Counted from the stretch's first letter, positions 9,820-19,666 are shown. The stretch is 30,027 bases of DNA from Cyclospora cayetanensis (GCF_002999335.1 NW_020312249.1:1-30027), one strand, 5' to 3'. Notes: generated from the letters alone by a model not told the origin. Numbers and translations are program-made.

Positions 9820-10502
9820 TACGTGCTCTGTTGAGTGCAAACCAGGCTGGAATTCGGGTACTGGCTCTCTGAACTGGCACAGTTAGCGTCAGTTCCGCTC
9901 TAAAGAATTAAAGCGAGCTGAACTCAAGTTCTTGTCTCGGCCATTCTTCAGCCTTACCCTTATTTCAGTTTAATTTCTTTGCGCCGCTCGGCTACCAGAG
10001 TAACCAACTGTAAGTGTGGGGCTCTCGAGAAGTATCTTTTCCCCCCAAAGCCTTTTTTCTTAGGAGACAAACAAGCATGCACTTGTCACACCCTATTCTA
10101 GAAGCGAAGAGCACTGCTATGCCATGAACCTTAGGCGTCCTAGATGTTTGGGTATCAGCGTTTAGAGCCCGCCTTCGAATGCGACTAAAAGCAACCGCTT
10201 AACCAAAATCGGTTTTATGTTGTTACCATTCTCTATTTTTCAATTTTAGAAAGGCAGCAACTCCACAAAACTGATGCAGACACTCCACCAATCTGCAGCT
10301 TTACGATAATTAGATCTAGGCACGAACCGGCGAAGGGATCCCCGGTGTAGAGTAGACATGCGGGAGATAAGCAAGAGGAAGATGAGTTTACTGTTGCATC
10401 ATATATTAAATCAGCACAGAAAATAAAATACAGCCGAGCAATTGAATCGTCGTGATCATAGAGATGCAAATACTTTAGGAAGCGGCGACTAGTGCTCTCC
10501 GC

Positions 10503-10703
10503 CCTCCTAAATGCCTCATGGCGTTTTGTAGTAATCAGACCATTTTCAACATGTAGATGAGTTACAAAGCCATAAAGATAAAGCTGATGGAGAGGGTGGC
10601 TCCATGGATAATTATACTTCTAGGAAACCGTGATGTTTTCAGGAGCACGCAATGAAATGTTCATTTCGCTGGGTCTGCCGGCAACGATGCAGATGCTATC
10701 CTG
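10503..10703 (-). pseudogene. Ty3/gypsy integrase, catalytic core
   Basis: One frame reads Asp-Ser-Ile-Cys-Ile-Val-Ala-Gly-Arg-Pro-Ser-Glu-Met, matching D-(S/x)-I-(L/x)-V-V-V-D-R-(L/F)-(S/T)-K-(M). The next block gives Gln-Leu-Tyr-Leu-Tyr-Gly-Phe...Gly-Leu-Ile-Thr-Thr-Lys-Arg, matching (A)-x-L-(F/Y)-x-x-x-V-x-(R)-(L/H)-x-G-x-P-x-x-(I)-(V/I)-(S/T)-D-R-D, in the same frame after one stop. The second catalytic Asp is Thr here. The core follows the zinc finger by the usual 40-50 codons. Downstream parts (D-G-Q-T-E-R) were not found before the LINE remnant begins at 9.8 kb. Confidence 0.6.
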
Positions 10704-10818
10704 TGGTCAGTCACGATTCAGCAATATAGTTGATATTCGGATCAGGCTGTCTTCTTTTTCAAGCCGCACCGCATTGCAGCAACAGAGCTACACGATAATT
10801 GAGGGGCTTCAGCTGCTT

Positions 10819-11043
10819 ACATTGTATGCACGACGGTGCATACTCCTCCACCGCCGGACGTAGACGAGCCCACTAAAAGGTCAGTGGAGCTATTCTACTG
10901 CACTATGATTTCAACCGTGGCCAGAACGAGCTTGAGTGGTGTGCTTTGTGCAAAACTAAGCTGCGGAAGGAAGTCGGAATGTACAAACAAAGCCGTTCCT
11001 TGAATGTTTCAAAGTACAACAGACCATCCTCAAAATGATAGCA
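10819..11043 (-). pseudogene. Ty3/gypsy integrase, zinc-finger domain
   Basis: This is the most convincing integrase remnant in the window. One minus-strand frame reads Glu-Asp-Gly-Leu-Leu-Tyr-Phe, then Glu-Arg-Leu-Cys...Ile-Pro, then Val-Leu-His-Lys-Ala-His-His. This matches (D)-G-L-L-(Y)-(Y/F)...(R)-L-(C/V)-(V/I)-P...(V/I)-L-x-(E/K)-(A/x)-H-(D/x). After one stop the same frame reads WARLRPAVEEYAPSCIQCKQ, an excellent match to (Y)W-P-x-(M/L)-R-x-x-V-E-E-Y-V-x-(S)-C-x-x-C-Q. The CxxC is intact (10,819-10,830). The region of the second His is damaged, with Ser-Phe-Trp-Pro in place of G-H-F-G. The same frame persists for about 75 codons with two stops. Confidence 0.85.
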
Positions 11044-12059
11044 TTCCCTCCATTTGCCATTGCAGATTTCGGCGATGAAACCCAATGCGTGGATGTACAA
11101 AGCCCAAGCCACATATCAAGCTGATAGAAACTGAAGTATCACAGAACATGGCGGCTGAGTTGCACAAAATTGGACCGCTGGGGGGTTGCAAGAGTGCGTT
11201 AGAGACCAAGTTGACCATGCTCTTTACTCACTTTAATGTACAGACATACGCCGAGAGGCCCCCCCAAGCCAGCGTAGAGCTATACGAGCAGCAAAGTCCT
11301 AGAATATATTTTTGCTACATCAAAGAGTGCTGCTCGAGTTAGAGAGCAAAATGACAGCCATCATGAGGATGGCCATATTGTTCATAACTAGCCACGCCAC
11401 ATAGGTACATTTCCCAGATTGCGTACATACACCTGCTCGGTTCAAGCGATGTGAAAAAAATTACACCCAGCACTTTGATCCTGTGAAATGCCTACATCCT
11501 GTTGAAGGATAATAGCCGACAGCGAAGGCCCCTGAGCATCTATTGCCAAGTAAAAATGGTGCTAAGCAGGCAGCGAAATACTAAAAGAACCTACAAGGTG
11601 GTTGAGAAACATTGCATAAGCCTCCTTTTTCCTGTCCAAAGACTGCATTTTCAAAGCTGTACAACAAAAACGAGTGTCGAAACAAGCAAGTCCAGGAGTA
11701 AAATTTCACTAATAAAGTGCAAGCCCAATAAAGTGTTTAGGGTCGTTGCGGGTGCGGAAAAAGATTTCAGCCCTTGAACAACCTAATTCAATACCTGCAG
11801 CCGAAACACAATCCCAAAAATACGATTGTTAAAATGGAAAACAAACGTGTGCACGCTGTACTACATGTCGCACAACAAGCGCGCATACCGTAGGGAGAGC
11901 AAATTTTGTTGAACGCTGTGGCTCATCATGAAGGCGTCCATTCATCCAGCCAGCCAGTCTTCTCTGGCAGGCCTATTAAATGCTCAGTACCTGACTGTTG
12001 CAGCTCAGCTGTAGCATTACTCTTCTCGAACCTCACACAAGTATACTCATGTTTGCGAA

Positions 12060-12260
12060 TGCAAGTATGAAACGCCGTTTTATGCGTTTAGTCAGTGGCA
12101 GTGGGCATGTGCGTGTAGCAAGTAAAATATCAAGTAGGCTATTAATCGGTGTAGTTCTTCAGGCAGCTTGACGTTGTGGGACATCCGAAACTTTTACCTC
12201 TCAGCGATCTTGTCTAGGGGGCTTAATCTTGACGCACATGCGCCACCTTCACACCCTTCC
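12060..12260 (-). pseudogene. Ty3/gypsy reverse transcriptase, palm end and thumb
   Basis: At 12,190-12,260 the minus strand reads Val-Ala-His-Val-Arg-Gln-Asp...Arg-Ser-Leu-Arg-Gly-Lys-Ser-Phe-Gly-Cys, matching E-H-x-x-H-(V/L)-(R)-x-V-L-x-x-L-(R)-x-x-x-L-x-x-K-x-x-K-C just after the YLDD box. At 12,060-12,120 it reads Cys-Pro-Leu-Pro-Leu-Thr-Lys-Arg-Ile-Lys-Arg-Arg-Phe-Ile-Leu-Ala and then Phe-Ala-Asn-Met, matching W-P-x-P-x-(T/S)-x-(K/R)-x-(L/V)-(R)-x-F-L-G-L-A-N-Y. The catalytic box itself (about 12,270) is not readable. A frame change separates the two parts. Confidence 0.65.
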
Positions 12261-12319
12261 TCTGCACCAACAGCGTAATATGCTTAACGCCACAAGGCGA
12301 TTCCTGTATTTTTCTCTTG

Positions 12320-12505
12320 TCAAAAAAGGATACATCTGAGGCTCAATTTTACAGGCGTCCTAAGATGACTTCCGTCACTGCAAAAAATAGCTCGGAGCTG
12401 CCATACGCACTGGCTTAATGCGGTTGACTGAACGACGCACAGGTAACCAGCCCGCTTCAGTTCCTCATTGATTAGCACGTCTGAGAGCTTCTGATATTTG
12501 CTCAT
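12320..12505 (-). pseudogene. Ty3/gypsy reverse transcriptase, fingers
   Basis: An open frame of 61 codons begins Tyr-Gln-Lys-Leu-Ser, then Glu-Glu-Leu-Lys-Arg-Ala-Gly-Tyr, then Cys-Ser-Asp-Gly-Ser-His-Leu-Arg. This matches (Y)-(R/K)-L-S-P-x-E-x-x-E-L-(K/R), then (L/x)-x-x-G-(Y/W)-I-R-P-S and (K)-K-D-G-S-L-R-(M/L)-C-V-D-Y-R. The DGS-LR signature is kept with one inserted His. It is the first recognisable block of the minus-strand pol here and lies about 60 bp before the next RT block. Confidence 0.6.
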
Positions 12506-13672
12506 TGGCGCTTATCCAGGAAGTATGATGCTATCGGCTTTATTAATCAGCTACCAGCTGCAGAAGCCATACAACGAAGCGGATGCTCAGAGCTATCTTC
12601 GCTTGCTGATTTTGTAAAGCAGCCCACATAGCTACTCTACTTGGTTGGGGCATGAGTGTACCTCGCCATAGATTAAACGTGAGCTGTCAAGGGAGCGAAG
12701 AGGTCATTCTTCCTGGCTCTTTCCGGGGCATCGACCTCAACAGCCCTCTCCTCTACTTAAACGCGCGTCTTCCCAGGGGTCACCGTGCCATACCTAGGAT
12801 TGTGTCACGGGGCACAGACCCAATGTAGAACCCAACGACCATGCTGCTACGGCCCACATCGTATTTGAAGCGACAATTAGGGTCCATAACCCTGCCATTC
12901 CTTGCATTTTGCCACCCTTCAGCTGACTTAATTCTTAGAAACGTGCTAACAGTTTGCACTTATTGTTCCCCTCTCCGAATAACAGATGTGCTTCATATTC
13001 AGTGTCTTTAGAATGTTAGGTGTTCATGGCCCTCTCTGCTAGCTTCTTTCAGCGGTCTGCGACTCGTGACAGATCTCTAACTGCGGTTATCTGCATGCCT
13101 CCTCACTCCTTCAGAGGCCACGCAGGCAGCCTGCTGTCCTTGATGCGCCTTTCCTTGCGAAGTAGCCTCCCTTTTGGTGGGGTCAGTTCTGTTCTTCAAA
13201 GTTTTTTTTTTCTTGCTAGTGCTTGTAGTTTATAATCACAAGAGTCATTGTTCCATAAGAAAAGCAGGTGCATTGTTGGCTGCCTGCCTAAAATTGCTTA
13301 GGAGAGCGGGTGCTCGCTCGTTTTCCTCCTCCGCCTAAGACTATAAGCTAGGGCCGGTTGCCTCGCCTTCAAGACTTGGCCCTTCCTTCATAGCCAAGGA
13401 CGCAGGATCTTTGCTCGATGGCCCATCGCGCGACCATCCAATGTTCTCACCAGGTAGAGCCAAGATATAAGCTGATATACCGGCTCTTCGTCTAGGTTAT
13501 AGTTGTTGCAAAACAGGGTGTCACACTACCTAAGTTATCGATCTTTAGAGCAAAACAAGCTCTAAAAGAGCCTTTTGTAACTTCCGGAAGTTTGCTATTG
13601 AGTGCTTTCTGCCACAAACCAATGAGTCAAGCACTGAATCAAGGTTTAAACGGCACTAATTCATACAAGCCA
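12506..13672. other. Unassigned between a Ty3/gypsy pol and a LINE
   Basis: No protein motif was recognised. The plus strand is pyrimidine-rich, as over the adjacent minus-strand LINE. A run of about ten T at 13,201-13,210 is oriented correctly for a poly-A remnant of that LINE, whose last recognised block ends at 13,673. The missing gag and protease of the Ty3/gypsy copy at 10.5-12.5 kb would also be expected here if the copy were ever complete. Confidence 0.3.
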
Positions 13673-13831
13673 CGCTTTTCTCCACATTATTTGAACGACG
13701 AAACGCTTTTAAATTTAGGTAAGAGGCTCAGAAAAATCGTTCTCCTTATAGAGTGGGTAGAAAGCATGGTACATCCCCAATAATCCAGTGATGTGTTCGA
13801 GTGCCTTCACTCGTCTTGTTAAGCTCATTGA
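13673..13831 (-). pseudogene. LINE ORF2 post-RT block
   Basis: In the same frame as the palm, the minus strand reads Ser-Met-Ser-Leu-Thr-Arg-Arg-Val-Lys-Ala-Leu-Glu-His, then Met-Tyr-His-Ala-Phe-Tyr-Pro-Leu. After two stops it reads Lys-Arg-Phe-Val-Val-Gln-Ile-Met-Trp-Arg-Lys-Ala-Trp. This follows the L1-like order L-S-L-(x)-G-R-(V/I)-x-(L/V), then (L)-x-(Y)-x-(F)-x-x-(L)-P-(L), and (I)-x-(R)-F-(L/V)-(W)-x-(G)-(K)-x-(R)-x-x-(W). The distance to the YADD box is somewhat shorter than usual, so an internal deletion is likely. Collinearity in one frame is what makes the call credible. Confidence 0.6.
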
Positions 13832-14011
13832 CTGTATTGTATACAGTTAAGCTGCAAAGTGGTCGTGCTGTTTTACAGCCGTGAAGAGCCCACTTTTCTA
13901 TTACCATGCAAACAGGTCTCTGCTGCAGCAGACACCGCTTCACCTATGTGAACTTCTATCACCAAAGAGTGCTTTTCTAGACTGCTTGATACTAATAGCA
14001 AAAACGTTTAA

Positions 14012-14401
14012 TTACTGGCTAACTTCATCAAAGCAGGACGACTGCTCCAGAAATTCCACTACATCCGCACCCCACGCGTGAGGGAGTAAACCTCCATCGA
14101 GCCACGTGGTGCTACCCACATAAGCGCTTCTACGGTCTGCGTGGTGGAATACGTACATTTTGACTGAACGGAAAGTGGCCAGCGAAAATTCGGCATCGGC
14201 ATCACTTAAAACAGCTTTTCCCATACTAGCCGCATTGTTGCCGGCTAGAATATGAGATAGGATGGTCAGCGACAAGCAGCTGTGCATCATCATCTGAGAA
14301 CTCCCATTGTTAATAAATACGTGTACATCGAACTTGGCGCTAGCCATCACAAAGCTGCAATTGTATTGTCTCACGCTAACAAGGCCGTGAAGTATATCCA
14401 A
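14012..14401 (-). pseudogene. LINE reverse transcriptase, palm with damaged YADD box
   Basis: An open minus-strand frame of 129 codons (start not necessarily real) carries His-Val-Phe-Ile-Asn-Asn-Gly-Ser-Ser, matching the (V)-x-(V)-(L/F)-(V/I)-N-G strand. Residues 42-52 read Cys-Leu-Ser-Leu-Thr-Ile-Leu-Ser-His-Ile-Leu-Ala, matching G-(C)-P-L-S-P-(I/L)-L-F-x-L-A. Residues 79-96 hold Ser-Val-Lys-Met-Tyr-Val-Phe-His-His-Ala-Asp-Arg-Arg-Ser-Ala-Tyr-Val, matching (V)-K-(I/M)-x-x-(F/Y)-A-D-D-x-x-x-(Y/F)-(V/L). One catalytic Asp is kept (14,135-14,137) and the other is Arg. The frame ends near Phe-Asp-Glu-Val-Ser, the (F)-x-x-x-S-G-(L)-K-(V)-N helix. It is long for this window, but cannot encode active RT. 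Confidence 0.75.
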
Positions 14402-14637
14402 TATGCATACTGGGAAGCCAATCAGTTAATCATTTCGTACGTTTTAAGTGAGTGTAATACAGCCTACAAAAACTTTAAAGGTGCACCTTAGTGCTCTACA
14501 GGTGTGGAACCGTCCTACTAAGAATTAACCGTATCGACCTCAAAACACTATAGATATCCCTGAAAAAGCCGTAGAGGTGAGCGTTGAGGTGAAGTCACGA
14601 CTGCATTCGCTGGCGATTCTGGCTTCCGCCATGGAGC

Positions 14638-14799
14638 GAAAGTCGATCTGAACGGTCGTGAATCAACCAGGGCCTCAGCTCCGTTGCACTACGGGGCAGA
14701 GAGGCCCGCTTTTATTTATCCGATTACATCCCTTCTTAAAAGATGAGTGTTCGTTGTCCGATATTGCAGGGCATCTCCTTCATGATGGAAAGGAAGGAA
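14638..14799 (-). pseudogene. LINE reverse transcriptase, N-terminal block
   Basis: The frame reads Phe-His-His-Glu-Gly-Asp-Ala-Leu-Gln-Tyr-Arg-Thr-Thr, then His-Leu-Leu-Arg-Arg-Asp, then Lys-Ala-x-Leu-Ser, and ends Ser-Arg-Pro-Phe-Arg-Ser. LINE RTs have (L)-(K/H)-K-(G)-D-x-x-(D/x)-x-(R/x)-N-(Y/W)-R-P-I-(S/T)-L-L-N-x-(D)-Y-K, then (K)-x-(L)-(A/S)-x-R-L, and a (Q)-x-G-F-x-x-G-R block. Spacing agrees; most Pro and Asn anchors are lost. It stands about 400 bp before the palm on the same strand, as expected. Confidence 0.55.
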
Positions 14800-15463
14800 A
14801 CGTCGTGCTCTCATCCTGGAACATGCGCTGTCACCAGACATACTTAGTGTCTCGGTCATCTGCAGCTTCAAATGTTTGGTGCCAGCAGGCTTGCTAAGGC
14901 CTTTATGTGTGTCGACTCCAAATCTTCGAGCCTCAGGTCATGCCACATCACCCTCTTGATTCTCACGGTATTTTTAGCATGACAATAAAGTGCACAAGGG
15001 TCTTGTGACTGCGTCGGCATTTCTCTTCTCCGCCTCATTCCAAAACAATAATTCCGCATTTGTCCACGGCCTTGAGCAATAAATAGCATCCTTTTAGTGC
15101 AACTGTGTGTGACTTTGATGTCTCCATCTTTTCTCCCGCAGGAGTTCTGTTCCTTCAGTTACTGCGATCCCTCCCAGCTGTTGCAAAGGCTTTGAGACCG
15201 AGGATCTCCACTAACTCCTTTTCATCCAGAGTGCTGATCTTTCCGTCCCCCGCAAAATGCTTCGACTGCGTTGCACATCGCGAATTCTTACCCGGAAGAT
15301 CCCCGGAAGGAGTTTAGATTAATTTCTGTTTGGGGGACCTTTAGCACTCGTCTTTATACTGGTGTGTTCCTCAATGCTGTGCTTTCTAACATGCAACAGC
15401 TCATCAGCGTCTACGATTTACTTCAATATGCTGACTAGATTGCTTCTGCCGGCTTTTAACTAA

Positions 15464-15663
15464 CGTGGCTCTTTCCACACCCCTCGCCCTGGTCTATAGT
15501 CTTCGCCATCTGAGTATCGTAGCAAGTTTAACCTTCCTTCCTACGCCTTGTGGCGGTTGGCTTGCTCAGGGTGCTGTTCTAGCAGCAGAAAGTCTGTAAG
15601 CTTGCCTGCTTCTGAGTTTCTCGGTCCATATGCGTTGAGTAAAACGGGCTCTGAGACACCCAT
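15464..15663 (-). pseudogene. LINE APE-type endonuclease remnant
   Basis: The minus strand reads Val-Leu-Leu-Asn-Ala-Tyr-Gly-Pro-Arg-Asn-Ser-Glu-Ala, then Leu-Thr-Asp-Phe-Leu-Leu-Leu. After about 15 residues it gives Gly-Arg-Leu-Asn-Leu-Leu-Arg-Tyr-Ser-Asp, then Asp-Tyr-Arg-Pro. LINE endonucleases have (V/I)-(L/I)-N-(V/A)-Y-(A/G)-P followed by an F-(F/L)-x-x-L helix and then (G)-G-D-F-N-x-x-x-x-x-x-D. The catalytic GDFN is Gly-Arg-Leu-Asn here. Only one stop occurs in about 65 codons. In an active element this enzyme nicks the target DNA to prime reverse transcription. Confidence 0.7.
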
Positions 15664-18299
15664 GGGATTGGGCGCTTGAGTCCTAGGTGTTCGTTGCCAC
15701 AAAGTGGCTGACTTTCACCCTCGAGTGTCTTACATTTTCCCTAGTTCAGTCATGTGCGTTCAATATCTACGCCGAAATCCCACTTTCCTTGCAATCGCGT
15801 TGGGCATAACGTATCCAAAGGCTCCAGCTCTCCGAATCTTGGGCGTTTATAACTGCTCTTTTTGTCACGATGGTAGCATTATACGACGCGCGTAATCCGG
15901 GTCTCTAGGAGCTGCATGTGGACGATTCTGCACCGCTTCTAGGGTCGGAAGCCTTTTCTTGCCTGCTTGCTTCGTGCATGTGGGATAATGGGAGCTTTCT
16001 TTCCAAAGGCTGGTCTTGGGGGCAATTCTTGAGCTGTGGCGAGTTTCAAATATCTGCGTGTCTGTTTCTTTCTGGTGGTTTCGACCTTGAGCATGGTATA
16101 AAACTCAGCATCCTGCCACTAGTTCTGAATTCTCCTTACCTCATACTTACTACATTCGCTGTTTTAATGCTACGTCAGAGCTCTGAACTCAGCTTTTTGT
16201 GTCAAGCGTAAGGCTTCTTCCGAACATCCCCGTAGAGCTAGAATTTTGCCGGCACACAACATGTACAATGCCATACGGAATGCGCCGTCGCAACAGCCCT
16301 TGCATCATCTCCTACGAGGATTCCTTTCTATTTGCTAAAATATCCGCAAGCTTTTAGGCCACGTATTTCAGGTATGCTATGGACTCTGATTTGTGTAGCC
16401 ACCTGTTAGTAGCTACCGTTGGCGCCACCCGAAGGACAGGAAGTTCAACAAGTGAAAGCCTTCCCACAGTCTCAGCGCTAGAACTGCATTTAGCCACCTG
16501 TTTGCAGGACAGTTTTGGAGGATTATGACTCAATAACCCTTCAAAGTTAGCAAGAAGCATTTTATGTGGCTTTAAGCCGCGGTCGTGGCCTAGGTAGATA
16601 CACCAGTTCTACGACATACTGCATTTTGCTAGAAAGCTTATACAACTTGTGCCAGTTTTCTGCACCTATGAGAGCTTCCACAAAAACTAAGCTGCTCATT
16701 GAAGCTAGCCCCTTCATGTTTTGCAAGCGTTACATGTTGCGCGAGCGGCCTTTGAACTTGTTATCCAGGAGTAAGATGCGGGTTGATCTTTGATGCTCGC
16801 GAGCTTGTCGGGTTAAGCACAGCACGGTAATTGGGTTTCCCACGGAGATTCGTCAGCGGAACAAGGCTTGGATAGTTGAAACAGTATGATGGACTAGGAG
16901 GGTTTCACACCTCTGGACGTCGGATCAATACTGGCCCTGCTCTTCAGCCAACACAATTAGTACCGACTAGCTGCGTAACTGAGAATACGTTTGGCATCCT
17001 ATCTATGTGCCACAAAACCTCTAGTAGAACAGAGACTGAGAGATTGAATCTTTTTTACCCTAGTGATCTGGTGAACGGAGTTTCCATACTTATGGGTGTT
17101 TTCGCATTGGACTCCAATCTGTTCATAGAATAAAACGGCTACTTCCACTATTTTCCGCGATTGGACAGTGTTTGGGGTTCAAATGCAGACAGCGAAAAAG
17201 TGTCATATAGAGCAGTGTGTTTTTCTCTGATTGTTGTCTTCCTAGGACAGCTGACCCGTAGAGGGGTTGTGATGTTCCGCATCTTCGCCTTGTGGGGCAG
17301 CACCAAAAGTGTGAAACTCGGCGTATCAACGACGCCTTAATACGCCTTAGAACCCTACGGATGTGCATGAGAGCCATAATTGGCCTGACCACTCCACAAA
17401 GCCAAAAGGAATTCTAGCTGAGTCACTTCACATACCAGTCCCTCCACACATCTGGGGCTCGAACGATTTTTCCGATGACGGCGTGGGGGGAGTTCCCGAG
17501 CTCTAATGGTCGTGTTGAAACAGCATTTGAGGAGTAGGGGGCACTTGTCTACATAAAAAAGCGGTGTTCAATGATGATTTTGTATATTGGAAAGATAATT
17601 AGCAAACATTTTGTTGGGAAAATGCGTGTTGTGACACTTTTACGGATATCCCGTTGGACGCTCCGTTTTTGAAAAGTAGATCTCAGCACGGATAACAGGA
17701 GGCTTGGACAGTGAAGGCATTCCCGTATGCCTCTTAAATACAGGAACCAATACTAAATACTCCTAGTTAAGAAGTACTCAGCCCTCGAAGTCATATTCTG
17801 ACGTCCAGCTTTGCCTCCACGTCAGATTAAAGCTTTGAGGTGATATCTAGTACCCTGGCGCTGTGTGCGTCGTTGCGTCTTTAGTCATCTGCAGCAAAAT
17901 TACAGACATGAATTGTATGTGTGTTGGCATTTTGGTCATGGTGAGGCTAACGATACAATGGGGTGCTTCATTTGGCTTCAAGCGACAATATGCTGGTAGC
18001 GAAAAGGGCTTGAATAAAGTATTGCTTCGCTTTAAGATTCTTAAAGATATCGCTTTGGCAATGATTGCTTTTCAACACCAGATCGTCGAGTGCTGGAGGT
18101 CATTAAAGACTTTGCGGGATTAGGGCTTTCAATTTCTTCGGTTGGTGCATTGACCGTGCTTTCTTCACAGAGAGGAAGTCCCATGGGTGGTGACATAATT
18201 CTGTTATCACAAATTTATAGATGTAGGTTGTTCGGAGCTCCCTGAAGTGCTGGGCCCTGCTGTTTGATGATCAAGGCACTCATCTCCTGGTATTCTTTA
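15664..18299. other. Unassigned stretch
   Basis: No known domain was recognised in 2.6 kb. The plus strand stays pyrimidine-rich to about 16.7 kb, which fits a continuation of the LINE upstream of its endonuclease. Open frames include 97 codons on plus (15,918-16,211), 68 on minus (16,354-16,560), 85 on plus (16,876-17,133), 89 on minus (17,123-17,392) and 86 on plus (17,863-18,123). The minus frame at 17.1-17.4 kb has a basic Cys-Cys-Pro-Thr-Arg-Arg-Arg-Cys peptide that I could not place. From about 17.5 kb the plus strand becomes G/T-rich. Confidence 0.3.
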
Positions 18300-18560
18300 A
18301 CCTGTCCATCCCCTTTTGTGGGCTGTGTGAACTGCGAAAGTGGCTAGGGTAAAGGACAGCGTTCCCGGATTGTTTAGGAGAAACGAAAAGCGAAGCATCG
18401 ACAAAGCTGCATAACTCGCAGGATTGCGCCTCATGAACGACACTGTAGACCTGGTTGGTGGGGTCCGAAGGGCTGGCAAAAACTTTTTGAGAACTGCCGG
18501 CAGGTGGGGTCATATGTGAATGCCAGGCAATGGAGTGATTCACTGATGGGTTCCCAACTT
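18300..18560 (-). pseudogene. Ty3/gypsy integrase, zinc finger to start of core
   Basis: A stop-free minus-strand frame (104 codons in all) contains Trp-His-Ser-His-Met-Thr-Pro-Pro-Ala-Gly, then Val-Val-His-Glu-Ala-Gln-Ser-Cys-Glu-Leu-Cys, then Gly-Asn-Ala-Val-Leu-Tyr-Pro and finally Lys-Gly-Met-Asp-Arg-Leu. This follows the order H-x-x-P-x-(A/x)-G-H, V-x-(E)-Y-(V)-x-(S)-C-x-x-C, (G)-x-L-x-P-L and (M/V)-D-F of Ty3/gypsy integrases. The second His (Gly-Ser instead of Gly-His) is lost; the CxxC is intact. It lies 1.5 kb beyond the RNase H of the element at 20-21.5 kb, further than usual, so it is either a rearranged part of that element or another fragment. Confidence 0.45.
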
Positions 18561-19666
18561 GCTGCTGCATGTAGGAATTAGAGCAATGAAGGGACACTGT
18601 CTTTCATCAGCTTCATTTATTGGACGCGTGTTAGTATTGATGCGTGAGCATGGTAGGTTCTGTATTAATCAGTCAACGTGATCCACGGCAAGATCCTAAT
18701 TAAGAGCGGTCTATAGTAGGCGCAAAATACCGGAAAAAACTGAGAACTAAAAGTCTACATCCTTTTCTGTCGTTTGTTTATCACTTTAATTCCTAAATTG
18801 AGGTAGTGAAGATCAGTAATCATCAATGGGAAAGTCTTGCAATGCGAAAATCTCTAGGAAATTTTGCATGAGGGTGGTTTCAGCGATCGGTGGGGTCTAG
18901 GAACTTTGGGGATAGTTGACAGTATATATGGAGGCAATTATATAATGCAGCCTGGTGCGGGATATAAGTACAGAAGGTTTTCTACCATTGTTGACAAAAG
19001 CGAGCTGATTGTTATGTACTGAAGTCTGATATGTTGGATGTACGCCAGGAATTCTGCGAACGCTGAATTTGTGCGTTACAGTGACAGGTGCCCAATTCTC
19101 TCCTTCGTCGCGTTTCTGAGTTGCAGACGAGACAGAACTATCTAACAGCTTGTCCTTATCAGAGTGCTTAATAATGTATAGTTTTCATAGTGTGCTGTGA
19201 AGCCGGAAAACCTGCATTTATTCAAGGTCTAGTCCGGGTTGTTTGAAGCAGGATGGTCGTGGTGGAGGTGGTAGGCGTCAGGCCATAGGACACAGAAGCA
19301 ATCAGGATGCGCTTAAGCAATCTATAGCCTGACTTTAGTGTACGAGTTACTACGGCACTCTCCTCTAAGCGTGGCATTCGAACAATCGTTTGGACTCTCA
19401 AGACACCGAGAAGGATTCAGGACCATTGAATTCATCAGAGAAAGTTTGTTTCTTCCTTTCTTTTGGTCGTAAAGCCAGGCTTGCTGCAGGTGTCTTTTTG
19501 TCAACTGGGAACAAAGGGGCGATGAGTTGGTTTCACACAGGAAAACTTTGAGCTTCTATGGTACTCTTCTACGTGTTGCTCAAGAGATGATCAGCTTGTA
19601 AAGTTGCCGCATAGCGGAGGTAGTATGGGCGGAAGTGCAAATTCCAAATATGTTGAAGAGCAATGG

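Larger units (their letters stand above)
10503..12505 (-). mobile_element. Degenerate Ty3/gypsy LTR retrotransposon, pol region (minus strand)
   Basis: On the minus strand, reading from 12.5 kb down, the window shows RT fingers (12,320-12,505), the segment after the RT catalytic box (12,190-12,260), the RT thumb/connection (12,060-12,120), traces of the connection near 11.75 kb, the integrase zinc finger (10,819-11,043) and the integrase core (10,503-10,703). Order and spacing are those of one Ty3/gypsy pol of about 2 kb. It differs in sequence from the copies at 3.4-6.5, 20-24 and 26-29 kb, so it is a separate insertion. RNase H (about 11.2-11.7 kb) is poorly readable. Gag, protease and LTRs were not found; they would lie at 12.5-13.6 kb and below 10.5 kb. 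Confidence 0.8.
13673..15663 (-). mobile_element. L1-like LINE, ORF2 with endonuclease and reverse transcriptase (degenerate)
   Basis: Four minus-strand blocks lie in order: APE-type endonuclease (15,464-15,663), RT N-terminal block (14,638-14,799), RT palm with a damaged YADD box (14,012-14,401) and a post-RT block (13,673-13,831). Endonuclease to RT box is about 1.4 kb, close to the 450-500 residues seen in L1-like ORF2 proteins. The palm and post-RT blocks share one frame over about 240 codons with a handful of stops. The N-terminus of the endonuclease and any ORF1 would lie above 15.7 kb but were not recognised. A plus-strand frame over 14,282-14,491 gave a competing RNase H-like reading, rejected because the four minus-strand blocks are collinear. 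Confidence 0.8.

Noticed and set aside
10233..10469. 78-codon minus-strand frame with Phe-Cys-Ala-Asp-Leu-Ile as a LINE YADD box
   Set aside because: The flanking RT motifs are missing, and a better catalytic-box candidate for the adjacent LINE lies at 9,703-9,819 at the right distance from the Gly-Gly-Leu block.
14282..14491. Plus-strand frame resembling the start of a Ty3/gypsy RNase H (Gly-Ala-Ser-His-His...Val-Leu-Ser-His, then a Ser-Ala-Leu-Gln peptide)
   Set aside because: It overlaps the minus-strand LINE palm, which has more matching motifs and is collinear with an endonuclease, an RT start and a post-RT block on the same strand. No plus-strand RT or integrase lies at the expected distances.
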